Assembly (NCBI RefSeq): GCF_000176035.2
Contig: NC_015675.1
Coordinates: 4,406,001 to 4,470,000 of the forward strand
Length of the DNA: 64,000 bases
Source: Mesorhizobium opportunistum WSM2075
GTDB taxonomy: Bacteria; Pseudomonadota; Alphaproteobacteria; Rhizobiales; Rhizobiaceae
Direction: 5' to 3'
A model generated the notes under the pieces. The model was given only the letters and a program-made list of their open reading frames with translations, was not told where the DNA came from and ran no database searches. This document shows, in pieces, positions 38,827-48,605 of this stretch. How positions within the stretch are numbered: the first letter of the stretch is position 1; each line of letters begins with the position of its first letter. The translations under genes and the position numbers were made by a program.

Positions 38827-40995
38827 ATGAGCATCGAAGTCGAAGAACGTAAGCTTGATCCAGCCGTTGCTCTTCCCGCACTCGATGAATCGGCGCCGCG
38901 CGAGCCGCATAGACAATTTGCGCTGAAGCACGAGGACTGTTTCGTCGTTGCGGACAGTTATGGCGACATACGCGGCACTGGCGACGGGCTTTTCCGCGAC
39001 GATACGCGTGTGCTGTCGCGCTTCCGGCTGTTCGTCGGCGACCACATGCCCTCGCTGCTCGGCGCCTCGCTGTCGCAGGACAACATCCTATTCACAGCCA
39101 ATCTCACAAATCTGTCCACAATCGGATCCGACGGTAGTGAGGCACTGCCGGGCGTCGTGCACATCGAGCGGACCAGGTTCATCTGGCAAGACCGCATGTT
39201 CGAGCGAATCGCGTTCTCGAACTACTCCCGACGCGAGGTCCTGCTGCCGGTTCGTTTCGACTTTGACGCCGATTTTCGTGACATGTTCGAGGTGCGCGGC
39301 ACCACTCGAAGCCGCCGTGGTCGCGCCCATGACGCGCTGGTCGGTGAGACGAGCGTCACGTTTCGGTACGAAGGCCTCGACAATGTTTCGCGCCAATCTG
39401 TTATCGCGTTTTCGATTAGGCCTGATCAGGTGCACCCCAATCACGCCGAGTTCCTCATTCGGGTGGAGAGGCGCGCCAGAAGAGCATTGTACCTGGAGGT
39501 CGGTCAAAACGAAGAAGTGCCATCCAGCGATCGCTTCCGCGCGGCGGCGGCGCGAGCTCGCTTTGCCATGCGCTCAAAGCGTCGGCAGGGCGCCACTATC
39601 TTCAGCTCGGGCCGCGTGTTCAACGACTGGCTCACGCGAACACGGGCCGACATTGCCCTGCTGACCACCGATCTGGAGACCGGGCCATATCCGTATGCCG
39701 GCATTCCCTGGTTTTCGACCGCTTTTGGCCGCGACGGCGTCATTTCCGCCTTGCAGATGCTGTGGCTGAACCCCGCGCTCGCTCGCGGAGTCCTGGCGTT
39801 CCTTGCCCGCTATCAGTCGACAGAGACTTCGATATTTGACGACGCCGAACCCGGCAAGATCATGCACGAGACGCGCAAGGGGGAAATGGCTGTCCTGCGC
39901 GAACTCCCGTTCGGCCGCTACTACGGTGGGGTCGACACCACTCCGCTCTATGTCTACCTGGGTTGTTCCTACGCTGATCGCACCGGAGATCAGGAATTCG
40001 TGGACCGCATGTGGGATTCGCTATGTGCGGCAATCGGGTGGATGGAGGAGGTGGGAGCTCGCAACGGGGACGGCTTCGTGACCTACAGCAGGGCGGCGGA
40101 TACCGGGCTTTTCAACCAGGGCTGGAAGGACAGCGCCGATGCGATCTTCCATGCCGATGGTACTATACCGAAGGGGCCAATCGCACTGGTGGAGGTGCAA
40201 GGCTATGTCTTCGCAGCCTATCAAGGCATGGCTGCATTGGCAGCCAAACGCGGCGACGCGGCCAAGGCAGCGCACTGGAGCGCCATGGCGGAAAAAATCC
40301 GCAGCGCAGTGGAGAGCCGATTCTGGATGCCGGAGCGAAACTTCTACGCCTTAGCAATCGATGGGGAAGGCAAGCAATGCGCGGTGCGCGCCTCCAATGC
40401 GGCGCACCTGCTTTATGTTGGGCTGCCATCGGCGGAACGGGCGCAATCAATTGCCGAGCAGTTGCTGTCGGCGCATCTCCACAGCGGTTGGGGCGTTCGC
40501 ACCTTGGCCGACGACGAGCTCCCGTTCAATCCGATGTCCTATCATAACGGCTCGATCTGGCCGCATGACACGGCAATCTGTGCCGCAGGACTGGCCCGCT
40601 ATCAGCAGCGCACCAGCGTCGTCAAGCTTTTGAGCAGCATGTTCGAGGCGGCGGTCCAGTTCAATATGCGGCTTCCGGAGCTGTTCTGCGGCTTTACGCG
40701 CGCCATCGGCGACGCGCCGATTGCCTATCCTGTCGCCTGTCTGCCGCAGGCGTGGTCTGCCGGTTCGGCCTTCATGATGTTGCAGGCCTGTCTTGGGATC
40801 CGCATCGATGGTTGGAAGCGCGAGATCAATGTCGAACGCCCACGGTTGCCGATCGGCATCGACAACATCGTCATCCGGCATTTAGCCGTTGGGGAGGCGA
40901 AGGTCGATCTCAATTTCCAGCGCGTCGGCGACCGGGTTGTCTGCTATCTCGGTGAACGGCACGAGGGCCTGGTGCCGCTGGCCGTTCGCTCTTAG
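38827..40995 (+). CDS. Glycogen-debranching-type amylo-alpha-1,6-glucosidase (copy A)
   Basis: A 722-residue protein with the two-part layout of bacterial and archaeal debranching glucosidases: an N-terminal beta domain (about 35-235; FALKHEDCFVVADSYGDIRGTGDGLFRDDTRVLSRFRL) and an (alpha/alpha)6 catalytic domain (about 280-690) with PWFSTAFGRDGVISALQMLW, EPGKIMHETRKGEMA, GWKDSADAIFHADG and YHNGSIWPHDTAI. It is predicted to be cytosolic (no signal peptide). ATG 38827 follows aacaggaggg. A paralogue lies convergent at 41846-44002. Confidence 0.9.
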   Translation: MSIEVEERKLDPAVALPALDESAPREPHRQFALKHEDCFVVADSYGDIRGTGDGLFRDDTRVLSRFRLFVGDHMPSLLGASLSQDNILFTANLTNLSTIGSDGSEALPGVVHIERTRFIWQDRMFERIAFSNYSRREVLLPVRFDFDADFRDMFEVRGTTRSRRGRAHDALVGETSVTFRYEGLDNVSRQSVIAFSIRPDQVHPNHAEFLIRVERRARRALYLEVGQNEEVPSSDRFRAAAARARFAMRSKRRQGATIFSSGRVFNDWLTRTRADIALLTTDLETGPYPYAGIPWFSTAFGRDGVISALQMLWLNPALARGVLAFLARYQSTETSIFDDAEPGKIMHETRKGEMAVLRELPFGRYYGGVDTTPLYVYLGCSYADRTGDQEFVDRMWDSLCAAIGWMEEVGARNGDGFVTYSRAADTGLFNQGWKDSADAIFHADGTIPKGPIALVEVQGYVFAAYQGMAALAAKRGDAAKAAHWSAMAEKIRSAVESRFWMPERNFYALAIDGEGKQCAVRASNAAHLLYVGLPSAERAQSIAEQLLSAHLHSGWGVRTLADDELPFNPMSYHNGSIWPHDTAICAAGLARYQQRTSVVKLLSSMFEAAVQFNMRLPELFCGFTRAIGDAPIAYPVACLPQAWSAGSAFMMLQACLGIRIDGWKREINVERPRLPIGIDNIVIRHLAVGEAKVDLNFQRVGDRVVCYLGERHEGLVPLAVRS

Positions 40996-41183
40996 CAATC
41001 GCAGCCGGAGTGCCTGCCGTCGGCTTCGAGATGCTGCTGGCGTTTGCCTGGCGAGCTGGTCTTGAATGTAAAAGAGGTGCTTCCAATCTCTTCTGTGATG
41101 TCCAACCGGCATTCAGCGGTTCGAGGACGAGCAGTGCATCTGCGGATACGATCACCAGGTCCAGTTGTTGAAGGGAGGTCACT

Positions 41184-41480
41184 ATGGAAAGTGATGCTTT
41201 CAAGCAGCCAGTCTTCGTAGGGGAGAATGGCTACATCCAAAAAATCGACTGCGTGATGGATGCTATTGAGTTTCTGGAAGAATGGCCTGTCGAAAAACGT
41301 GGTCTCCTTCACGCGGCGGCCTGTGAGGCGTGCTACTCGGCTTACGATGGCCGCAAGCCTGTCGAGGCTGCGCACAAGGCTTTTACGACTTGGGCCCGCA
41401 AGATCGGCGTCATCGAGGATGTGCCTACAGCACCGCCGTGGATGACAGGGCCAAAGATCAGTAACGCAGACCGCGTGTGA
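41184..41480 (+). CDS. DUF982 family protein (copy 2)
   Basis: A 98-residue DUF982 protein: PVFVGENGYIQKIDCVMDAIEFLEEWPVEKRGLLHAAACEACYSAYDGRKPVEAAHKAFTTWA. The ATG is preceded by gaagggaggtc. It lies between the two convergent glucosidase genes. No EcfG-type site is visible directly upstream. Confidence 0.88.
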   Translation: MESDAFKQPVFVGENGYIQKIDCVMDAIEFLEEWPVEKRGLLHAAACEACYSAYDGRKPVEAAHKAFTTWARKIGVIEDVPTAPPWMTGPKISNADRV

Positions 41481-41635
41481 GGGTGCGGAACCGGGACGAT
41501 GCTCGTCACCGGTGATCATCCGGCGGTCTCGAGCGTGGTCTTTGAGGGCTGTAGACCGGGGCGGCCAGCCACTGGCTGGTGTCCGTCATCGCCTCATCTT
41601 GCGCCAACCGTTAGCCTGGTCCCCAACCGACATTT

Positions 41636-41660
41636 GGAACATTCGTAGACGCGTGAAGTT
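41636..41660 (+). promoter_or_regulatory. Possible EcfG-type promoter with no coding gene downstream
   Basis: GGAAC (41636-41640), 16 bases, AGTT (41657-41660), equivalent to GGAAC-N18-TT. No plus-strand gene follows, but a structured sequence does (see 41667-41765). Confidence 0.4.
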
Positions 41661-41666
41661 CGGAAT

Positions 41667-41765
41667 CTGCCTTGGTTGAATCCCCCTAGCCAAGGTCGGA
41701 GCTGCCTCCATTCAGCTTCCACAGCCCGCCCCGAACGGGGGCAAAACTGTCTGGGCGGGCTTCGA
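41667..41765 (+). ncRNA. Candidate stress-induced small RNA
   Basis: About 100 bases follow a possible EcfG-type promoter. They contain a hairpin ccttgg/ccaagg (41670-41675 and 41690-41695) with a C-rich loop (atccccctag) and end in a GC-rich hairpin agcccgccc/gggcgggct (41723-41731 and 41753-41761). The last hairpin lacks a strong T-tract. Otherwise the 365 bases between the DUF982 and glucosidase genes hold nothing I can support. This is a speculative call. Confidence 0.25.
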
Positions 41766-41845
41766 TCTGGCCTGGCTATAAGTTGCGACTTGTGCAGTAA
41801 GGCGACACCTAACCAGAACGCCGAACGCGCACCGCGACCGGCAGG

Positions 41846-44002
41846 CTAGCGCAAGGAGGGCCCGGTAGCGCAACTGCGCGCCTCCACCAAGGACGGATCG
41901 CCGCTTCGAACTTCCCAACAGCTCTCGGCGCCGGAGCGCCAGAAATGGAGTTCGAGCCGCTCTTTCCCGAGCCGCACGTCTTTTAAGGTGAATTCAGGCA
42001 TCCAGTCCGGCAGCGTGGGATCGATGTACAGCTTGCCATTTGGAGCGTCGGGCTGGAAGCCGATGATCGCCTGCAAAAGTGAAAAGCACGACCCCGCCGC
42101 CCAGGCCTGCGGAACGTTCGCTCCCTTATACTGCACCGGGAACGTTGCGGGCGTTCGCGGCAAGCCGGCGAACAGCTCTGGCATTCGATGTTGCATGAAG
42201 TAGATTGCGGCGCTGCTTACGTCGCGAGAGAGGCGACAAGCTTCCGCCCAGAAGCCATAGCGTCGGAATCCGAGCGCTATCAGTCCGTTGTCATGCGGCC
42301 ACACGGAGCCGCATTGATAGGAATGTGGATTGTAGGCAGGGTGATCGGCTGAAAGCGTCCGGATTCCCCAACCGCTCCACATATCCTGCATCATCAGCCG
42401 CTGCACCACCCTAGCGGCTCGTTCGGGTGGAACTATTCCCGACCAAAGACAGTGACCAGGGTTGGAGGCGACGCTCAGCACCGGTTTCTTGTCGCCATCG
42501 AGCGCGAACGCGTAGAAGCCGGACGCCTCATCCCAGAAGACCCGGTTGAACCGGTCGAACAAGCTCCTGGCTTTGACACGAAGCTGCTCGGCACGTGCGC
42601 CGTCGCCTCTGGCATCGAAGATTTCAGCCATGCGCTGCCAAGCGTCGTAGACATAGCCTTGCAATTCGCAAAGCGCCTTGGGTCCCTTTACCAGCGTACC
42701 ATCTGTGTAAACCAGGGCATCGCCGGCGTCTTTCCAACTCTGATTTTCGTATCCCGAAGCCGAACGGGTTTCATATTCCTGGAAGCCATCACCGTCGCGG
42801 TCCCCATAGCGGTCAATCCAATCCAGGCATTTTTCGGCCGTGGCGATGTGTCGGTCCAGCAGGCTGGAGTCACCGGTGGATCGCCAAGTGTTGTGAAGCA
42901 CGATGAGGTAGAGAGGCGTTGCATCGGCTGTGCCGTAATACGGTGTATGGGGAATCAGATTGAAATGGGCGAGTTCGCCGGTGCGAAGCTCATGCATTAT
43001 CTTCCCTGGTTCCGCATCGCGGTAGTCGTCGCGCTCGGTTGCTTGAAGGCGTCCCAAAACGTCCAGGGCACCGCGCGAAAAATCCGGATAGACCAGCGCA
43101 TTCTGAAGCGAGACTATCAGGCTGTCACGACCAAACAGTCCGATGAACCATGGCAGTCCGGCGGCCGGGACATATTCTAGCTCGTCCGTCCCTTCGATCG
43201 GCAGCCGCAGCGCCGCCATGTCTTCAACCGCCTGATGATAGAAGCGGTAGAATTCGTCATTGGAACAGCTGAAGTTCAGGGCACTGCCTCGCCATTGTGC
43301 GAGGCGTTTCGCCGCTTTAGAGCTAAGGGCTTGGTCGATGCAGACGCGTGGTGCCCGATAGACCGCATCACCGTTGCCGAAGTCATAGAGAAGGCAAGCA
43401 TGCCATACCTCGCCCGGCTCGAGCTTAATGTCGAAACTGATCCGGCCGTTGGCATAGACAGGCTTCTTGGACGTGTGGCGGATTTTTACCGTGACCTCTC
43501 GCTTAAAATCCTGATTGACGTAGGACGTGCGAAGGCGTGCCAGTTTGCACGACCATTCCGTGGTGATCCGTCCGCGGCGGATGATCGGGCCGCCCTTGAC
43601 TTCAAAGAGATCGGCAAAGTCGCTGCGCATAGCAACTTCCAAATTGAACCGCACAGCCTTTTGCCCGTGGTTTACAAGGTCAAGATCCTCATGTAGCCCC
43701 TCATCCAACGCTCGGCCGATCCCCAGTCCCAGGCTGCCCGCGAGCACATGGCCTGTTTCAGTCGCGAACGCCTGGTTCACAAGATAGACCTTGGCTGCGA
43801 AGTAGGCGATATTTCCGGAATTGAGGAGGTCCCATGGTTGCCCATTGGCAAAGATCTGCCAGCTGGATATCAGGCGGGTGTCCGATGCATACAACCCGTT
43901 TTGCGTAGGCCAGCGGATCTGGCCGTCCGGTTCGGTCACTAGGAAGCTGCGCCCCTGGTTGATTGCTAAACGCGGCGGTCCAATGGTAATCTCTAGCGTC
44001 AT
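41846..44002 (-). CDS. Glycogen-debranching-type amylo-alpha-1,6-glucosidase (copy B)
   Basis: A 718-residue paralogue of copy A with the same two domains. The N-terminal domain begins TIGPPRLAINQGRSFLVTEPDGQIRWPTQNGLYASDTRLISSW. The catalytic domain has LPWFIGLFGRDSLIVSLQNAL, EPGKIMHELRTGELAHFN, QSWKDAGDALVYTDG and HSYQCGSVWPHDNGLIALG. ATG 44002 matches the family start; an in-frame extension to a TTG at 44062 is possible. The two copies are convergent and differ enough (different N-terminal halves) to suggest different substrates. Confidence 0.9.
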   Translation of the reverse strand: MTLEITIGPPRLAINQGRSFLVTEPDGQIRWPTQNGLYASDTRLISSWQIFANGQPWDLLNSGNIAYFAAKVYLVNQAFATETGHVLAGSLGLGIGRALDEGLHEDLDLVNHGQKAVRFNLEVAMRSDFADLFEVKGGPIIRRGRITTEWSCKLARLRTSYVNQDFKREVTVKIRHTSKKPVYANGRISFDIKLEPGEVWHACLLYDFGNGDAVYRAPRVCIDQALSSKAAKRLAQWRGSALNFSCSNDEFYRFYHQAVEDMAALRLPIEGTDELEYVPAAGLPWFIGLFGRDSLIVSLQNALVYPDFSRGALDVLGRLQATERDDYRDAEPGKIMHELRTGELAHFNLIPHTPYYGTADATPLYLIVLHNTWRSTGDSSLLDRHIATAEKCLDWIDRYGDRDGDGFQEYETRSASGYENQSWKDAGDALVYTDGTLVKGPKALCELQGYVYDAWQRMAEIFDARGDGARAEQLRVKARSLFDRFNRVFWDEASGFYAFALDGDKKPVLSVASNPGHCLWSGIVPPERAARVVQRLMMQDMWSGWGIRTLSADHPAYNPHSYQCGSVWPHDNGLIALGFRRYGFWAEACRLSRDVSSAAIYFMQHRMPELFAGLPRTPATFPVQYKGANVPQAWAAGSCFSLLQAIIGFQPDAPNGKLYIDPTLPDWMPEFTLKDVRLGKERLELHFWRSGAESCWEVRSGDPSLVEARSCATGPSLR

Positions 44003-44062
44003 TTCAACGACTGATCCAATTGCAGCGTCCGCGGAGGGATCTCGTCCGTAAGAGCACACCAA

Positions 44063-44740
44063 ATGCGGCCTTAGTTCGTCGTTCGGGCCGGCAATATTCC
44101 GTCTCGAAAAATTGAGTTTGGACCTTCAGCGCCCCTCGTCAAGACGTCGCGGCCACGAGGCTAGTTGGCCGCGGGGAGCAGACGCCCTTGGCAGAGCTCT
44201 TGCCTCGCGAACGGTCCTGCAGCCTCAGGTGTAACCGCGGTCAGTGATCGGCGGGACAATCGAAGCTCGTCCCAATTCGATCAAGCGTTTGAGAGCGGTT
44301 TCACCTCACTTACCCGGTTCACCGTCATCACAAGGTACAGCTCGACACCTGACCATCCCATCGGTGCGGCCGGATCCGAAAGCGATATCGGCGTGGTATC
44401 AGTTGCTAACCTGAGACAGGGTATCCGTCGGACCGGGCAAGCCCGGCAAGATCACGCAAGACCCGGCCCGTGACTTGTTGAATGAGGCGGACACCACCCA
44501 GCAACTCGGCTGCTGCGAAGGAGCGCTGCCTTCTCCCGATCTATACATTCGTATTTCCATCCGGTCGGGCAGGCGTCCAGCACGATCCCCAACGGCAGTT
44601 CGCATGTTGGCGGGGTTCCATGGTCGAGTGTCCGCACATTGCCGCCCGCTCATTCTGGCGGCGAAGCGTTCGAAGCAAAGGCAGGTAGGCATGCGCCCGT
44701 CCAGCGATCGCATGACATTCCTCGAATGGAGCCGGCTTCC
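44063..44740. other. Stretch without a supportable gene
   Basis: About 680 bases between the second glucosidase and the next small gene. Open frames here are short, unlike known families and overlap on both strands. I see no RNA gene or strong promoter. Confidence 0.5.
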
Positions 44741-45055
44741 TTAGCGAGCGTCAGGCCGCGAACCCTGACGGTGCTTTCTTACCCTGGCGATCGCCGACTT
44801 GTCGATGGTTATCACCCCGCCGCAATCAATCCGCACCGTCAGCTTATTGGCTTCGCGATCGATGCGGATGATGTCTCCAACAAGAACAAGTTTATCCCCA
44901 GCTCGGGCTTTAGGTGGTGCATCCACGGGATAAGGATGGTCGTAGGACGGAATGCTGACTCTGGCGCGTCCGCTAGGGAGCACCGTGATGACGGTAGAGG
45001 TCAACGCGACCTCGTCGCCAATCTCAAACTCCCGAGGCACACTGTAATGCAGCAT
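44741..45055 (-). CDS. Small hypothetical beta-rich protein
   Basis: A 104-residue protein, LHYSVPREFEIGDEVALTSTVITVLPSGRARVSIPSYDHPYP, then a repeat-like second half (GDKLVLVGDIIRIDREANKLTVRIDCGGVITIDKSAIARV). The alternating hydrophobic pattern suggests a pair of small beta barrels. The ATG has an excellent site (cggaggatcccc). I do not recognise the family. No EcfG-type site is upstream. Confidence 0.65.
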   Translation of the reverse strand: MLHYSVPREFEIGDEVALTSTVITVLPSGRARVSIPSYDHPYPVDAPPKARAGDKLVLVGDIIRIDREANKLTVRIDCGGVITIDKSAIARVRKHRQGSRPDAR

Positions 45056-46366
45056 GGGGATCCTCCGGTGCTTTCCAGGTTAATGCTTGCAAACTAAGTT
45101 GGTTGCGTAAAATCTCGCAAATGGAGAGCCCACACTCCCCGCCGTCCGAGGCCGACGAACGTGAACGGCTTGAAACCGGTCTTTGGTTGGGAGGTCAGCC
45201 ATTCGGCTTCGTTCTCACGGATCGGGCCGGTCGGACTTCCCGAACATGGCCCCTTCCGAGGGTCACCAACGCATCATGTCCGTGCCTGGGCCCTCATCAA
45301 GGCAGTCCGTGGAGAGATTCGGCCGATCAACGGACCGAGATTGGCCATCGCTGATCATGCTGATACTGCCCCGGTACTGATCTCGCCGCAGCGTTTCAGC
45401 CGCTGCGCCGCCGTCCACGACGACGAACGCTTGCTTCGCAGGACGGAGAGCACATAGCTGCGCACGTCCTCAAGCTGTTCATGAATGGCCTGACTGGGAA
45501 GGATGAACTGCTCGACGCTCAGAGGGACTGGGCTAGGCGGCCTGACCTGTCGCGACAGCATGTTCCTGCCAGCTCCGCAGACATCAGAGAGGCCGCGTGA
45601 CTGATGTTCCTCAAATGAAGGTGGCGGTCAAGAAAGCGGTTTGCCTGGCCTATAATTATGGGCAGGATTTCGCAGCGACCGGCTTCTGTTTTCGGCGCTT
45701 TCCCTGATCTCGTTCGAGGATGGACTGTTCCGGCCGGAACATCTTGGTGTCGCCAGCACGATCGAACGCGCGGGCGCATATCCGATTGGCGTTTAGAGGG
45801 CTCGCACCACTTGGGGGTGATGCGAGCCCGGCCAAGGGTTGCCTTTCCTTGACCAGCAGCGCTAGGCGCTGCCGCCGCAGGAACGGGTTCTTGGGACGTG
45901 AGGTTCTACTAAGGACAAAAAAAGCGCATGCCATTCACGACCAATGCACATGATCGACCGCCTTGAGGCGGCGGCGCCGCAACGCTTCGCTCCGTAAAAA
46001 TCGTACAGAGGACTTTTTCGCGATCCGAACTTAGAAGGCAATGCCCCCGTTTTTTCTTCGACTTAGCTGATGACGGCGAATTCATCCCGACACCGAAGCT
46101 GTCGACCTTTCCACCTTGCAATCCGTTGAGAACGAAGCGACTAGAGCCCTTCTCGAAATAGTCAAGGATCAGAAGTCGCGCGGCTTCAGGGAAGTTGCCT
46201 TCCGCGTCCGCGACCAAGCGAGTCAGCTAGTCGTCGTCAAGGTCGCGTCGAGCTCTCACGTGGGTGAAACCGCCTGACCGTTGTTTGTCAGGAATGACAG
46301 AGGTCAAGCTTGCCACTGGCGACACCCTTTGCTTGCCTACCCGTTTCGCAATGAAAGGAGGTAGGC
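45056..46366. other. 1.3-kb gene-poor stretch
   Basis: I find no recognisable gene. A minus-strand frame at 45909-46217 begins VADAEGNFPEAARLLILDYFEKGSSRFVLNGLQGGKVDSFG, which looks protein-like but has a stop just upstream and a low-complexity end, so it may be a truncated gene. A hairpin gggctcgca/tgcgagccc (45798-45806 and 45821-45829) has no T-tract. Confidence 0.4.
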
Positions 46367-46765
46367 ATGGAACGGTATTTCTCGGTGGCCATTGTGACGC
46401 TGCTCTGCAGCCTGATGACCTTTGGCATGGCGCTGACAGTCGCCAGAACCCACAAAAAGACAGGGATTCTCGCCCCGACGATGACTGGCGATCCGTTGCT
46501 TGAGCGGACAATCCGCGCCCATTCAAACTCAATTGAATGGCTGCCGATCTTTTTGCCGTCGATGTGGCTTTTCGCAGTCTACTGGAGCGCGCCATGGGCG
46601 GCTGCACTGGGACTGCTTTGGATAGCCGGAAGGATCGCCTATTTCATCGGTTACCTGTCTGCGCCGCTGAGGCGGTACCCCGGCTTCTTTATTCAAGCTC
46701 TCGCCGCATTCGCCCTTCTCTTCGGCGCCCTTGGCAGGATCATATTCTTGATGATGCCGGGATAG
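46367..46765 (+). CDS. MAPEG family membrane protein
   Basis: A 132-residue four-helix inner-membrane protein of the MAPEG family, which includes microsomal glutathione S-transferases. The family core is visible: an N-terminal helix, the DPLLERTIRAHSNSIEWLPIFLPSMWLF segment with the RAHxNxxE motif, GRIAYFIGY, and RRYPGFFIQ. The ATG follows aaaggaggtaggc, a perfect ribosome site. It may detoxify lipid peroxides or electrophiles, but activity is unproven for bacterial members. Confidence 0.85.
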   Translation: MERYFSVAIVTLLCSLMTFGMALTVARTHKKTGILAPTMTGDPLLERTIRAHSNSIEWLPIFLPSMWLFAVYWSAPWAAALGLLWIAGRIAYFIGYLSAPLRRYPGFFIQALAAFALLFGALGRIIFLMMPG

Positions 46766-46874
46766 GTCTGGCGCTCAGACTTGTGACGTCAGCCTCCGCT
46801 ACCCGGCGTTCCGCACGTGGAACCGAAGCAAGCGTTCTCCCATTACAGGTCAGGCGACTGGAAGGACGCGCACA

Positions 46875-47231
46875 ATGGAAATCCAGGGAATATACGCCGC
46901 GCTCGCGACATCGAGCATGGGCGATGCAGAGAAGTTCTATACTCACCTGTTCGACCGGGGGCCGGATGATCGTCCCATGGAAGGGTTGATCCAATGGCGT
47001 GGCGTGGCAGGCGCTAACATCCAGATCTTCCAAGACAAAGAGAATGCAGGGTCAGGTAGACTGACAATTGTCGTGCCCAGAATAGATGATGCCCGCAAGT
47101 CGCTCGAAGAAACTGGAGTGAGGCTGACCGGCGAATCGGAGGGTGACTACGGAAGGATCGCTCAGTTTGCAGACCCTGACGGAAATCGCATCACTCTTGC
47201 GGAGCCACCCTCGAGGCTCTTCAAAACATAA
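46875..47231 (+). CDS. VOC (glyoxalase/bleomycin resistance) superfamily protein
   Basis: A 118-residue single-domain vicinal-oxygen-chelate protein. It has paired beta-alpha-beta-beta-beta modules: the first begins IQGIYAALATSSMGDAEKFYTHLFDRGPD, and the second ends with RIAQFADPDGNRITLAEPP, the typical C-terminal metal-ligand strand. The ribosome site is ggaagga. The substrate is unknown; it lies 110 bases after the MAPEG gene on the same strand and may share its transcript. Confidence 0.8.
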   Translation: MEIQGIYAALATSSMGDAEKFYTHLFDRGPDDRPMEGLIQWRGVAGANIQIFQDKENAGSGRLTIVVPRIDDARKSLEETGVRLTGESEGDYGRIAQFADPDGNRITLAEPPSRLFKT

Positions 47232-47365
47232 CAAGCCCGAAGCGCGCCCTCTCATCGCAACGCATCAGCATCGCGCGTTCCGGCGTGGTGACCCACCCTT
47301 GCGAGAGGTGCTCTCACAGGACTGATCGGGGCAAACGGAGTTGCCCCTGGCAGAGGAACCGCCCT

Positions 47366-47997
47366 ATGATCCGGCGCGGGGTGGGATTGGATGTGACGCC
47401 AAGGTTCATAGCCAAACAGCTTTCGTGGCCGACTGGGATCGGTGGTTGGCTTGTCCGGGCAGGCATGAACCGCGGCAATGCCCGGCTGAACACTTACGGG
47501 GTCGATCAATTGCACTTGGCTCCGGAAGATCGTGTCGTGGAAGTCGGATTCGGCGGTGGGACGGTGCTGCCGCGACTTCTTGAGGGCGCAGTATTCGTCT
47601 GCGGTGTTGATCGCTCTGAGAGCATCGTGAACGCCGCCACGCGGCGGTTCGTTGATGCAGTCAATGCCGGGCGAGCCGAGTTTCGGGTCGGCACGGTCGA
47701 GAGCCTGCCCTTGCCGGATGCAACATTCGACAAGGCTCTCAGCATCCACATTTCTGGCAAAGCCTTAAAGCTGGGTCCGCGGAACTCGGGCGTGTGCTCA
47801 AGCCAGGCGGGCGAGTCGTGCTTGGCCTCCTACCGAAGGTGCATACGGATCGGATAAACATGCCGGCCGACATCTTCACAGCACGCGAGCCGGACGAGGT
47901 CATTGCCGCATTGCAAGATGCAGGGTTCAGCGACACCGAGGTGCTGAGACCGAGTTCGGAAACCGCGTGGCTCGTTGCGACAGGTGTGCGGAGATAA
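47366..47997 (+). pseudogene. Class I SAM methyltransferase, frameshifted
   Basis: The first part (from ATG 47366 after cagaggaacc) reads MIRRGVGLDVTPRFIAKQL and a SAM-binding motif I VVEVGFGGGTVLPRLL, up to LPLPDATFDKALSIH at about 47749. The continuation FWQSLKAGSAELGRVLKPGGRVVLGL, then KVHTDRINMPADIF to VATGVRR at 47997 is in another phase. Family members usually have HT(I/L)YFW at the break. A loss of about seven bases near 47751 would explain the sequence exactly. The gene is probably inactive unless the base call is wrong. Confidence 0.85.
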
Positions 47998-48304
47998 TTT
48001 GAGATCGCCTGTTGATCACAAGTTGTCGCCACCCGTCCTTCCACTCATTTGCATCTCACGCCAGAAGCGGACATTCAGCTGCCGGCCCCACTGCGGTCAT
48101 TCGAGAACCGGCGACGGATGACCGCTCAGACGCAAAGTGGACGACATCCTTTCGAGCTAGGAATACCGTCTTCGGTTTCGAGCCGGGTGCGGTCTTCGGG
48201 CGCCAGAAGCGTTGCACACTTTGGTTCCTGTCTGGATTGTTAGCGGCACGACTCGGCGAGCCGCGACGCTTCCCTGAAGGGTCTCGGCGAATGAGCGGCA
48301 GATT
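47998..48304. other. Stretch without a supportable gene
   Basis: About 300 bases between the frameshifted methyltransferase and the convergent small gene. No recognisable coding frame, promoter or repeat. Confidence 0.5.
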
Positions 48305-48568
48305 TCACAGCCCAATAGTTTGCCCGGCTTCCAGAAGAAGGAAGGCAGCCGAGGAATTGCTGAGCGGGTCCTCAGGGAACGCGTGAACGGCGGAACTGCG
48401 AGTTGCATCCACCAGAGTCGCCGCCGCCTGCTCAACTTCATTTGCCAAGTGATCAACCCGCTCCATGCGGTTGATGACGCGATCGTGGAGCATCTGGAGT
48501 CGCGCGTCATGGTACATCAAGCTGCGCAGATGCCCGTCAGACTCGAGCGGTTCGAACAGCACTGTCAT
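48305..48568 (-). CDS. Small hypothetical helical protein
   Basis: An 87-residue protein, FEPLESDGHLRSLMYHDARLQMLHDRVINRMERVDHLANEVEQAAATLVDATRSSAV, with a long amphipathic helix around residues 20-60. I do not recognise the family. The gene is supported by an EcfG-type promoter on the same strand whose expected transcript start (about 48599) is some 30 bases upstream of the ATG. Confidence 0.55.
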   Translation of the reverse strand: MTVLFEPLESDGHLRSLMYHDARLQMLHDRVINRMERVDHLANEVEQAAATLVDATRSSAVHAFPEDPLSNSSAAFLLLEAGQTIGL

Positions 48569-48605
48569 AGCTCGGCATCCTCGGATCCCATCCCTTCCAT
48601 TAACA

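Noticed and set aside
41712..41918. 68-codon minus-strand frame past the second glucosidase stop
   Set aside because: It overlaps the 3' end of the glucosidase gene and the GC-rich hairpin; Cys/Arg-rich composition with no family resemblance.
45355..45934. Minus-strand frames at 45355-45561 and 45656-45934
   Set aside because: They are short and unlike known proteins, without convincing ribosome sites or promoters.
46227..46607. 126-codon minus-strand frame overlapping the MAPEG gene
   Set aside because: The MAPEG frame has a perfect ribosome site and family motifs; the antisense frame has neither.
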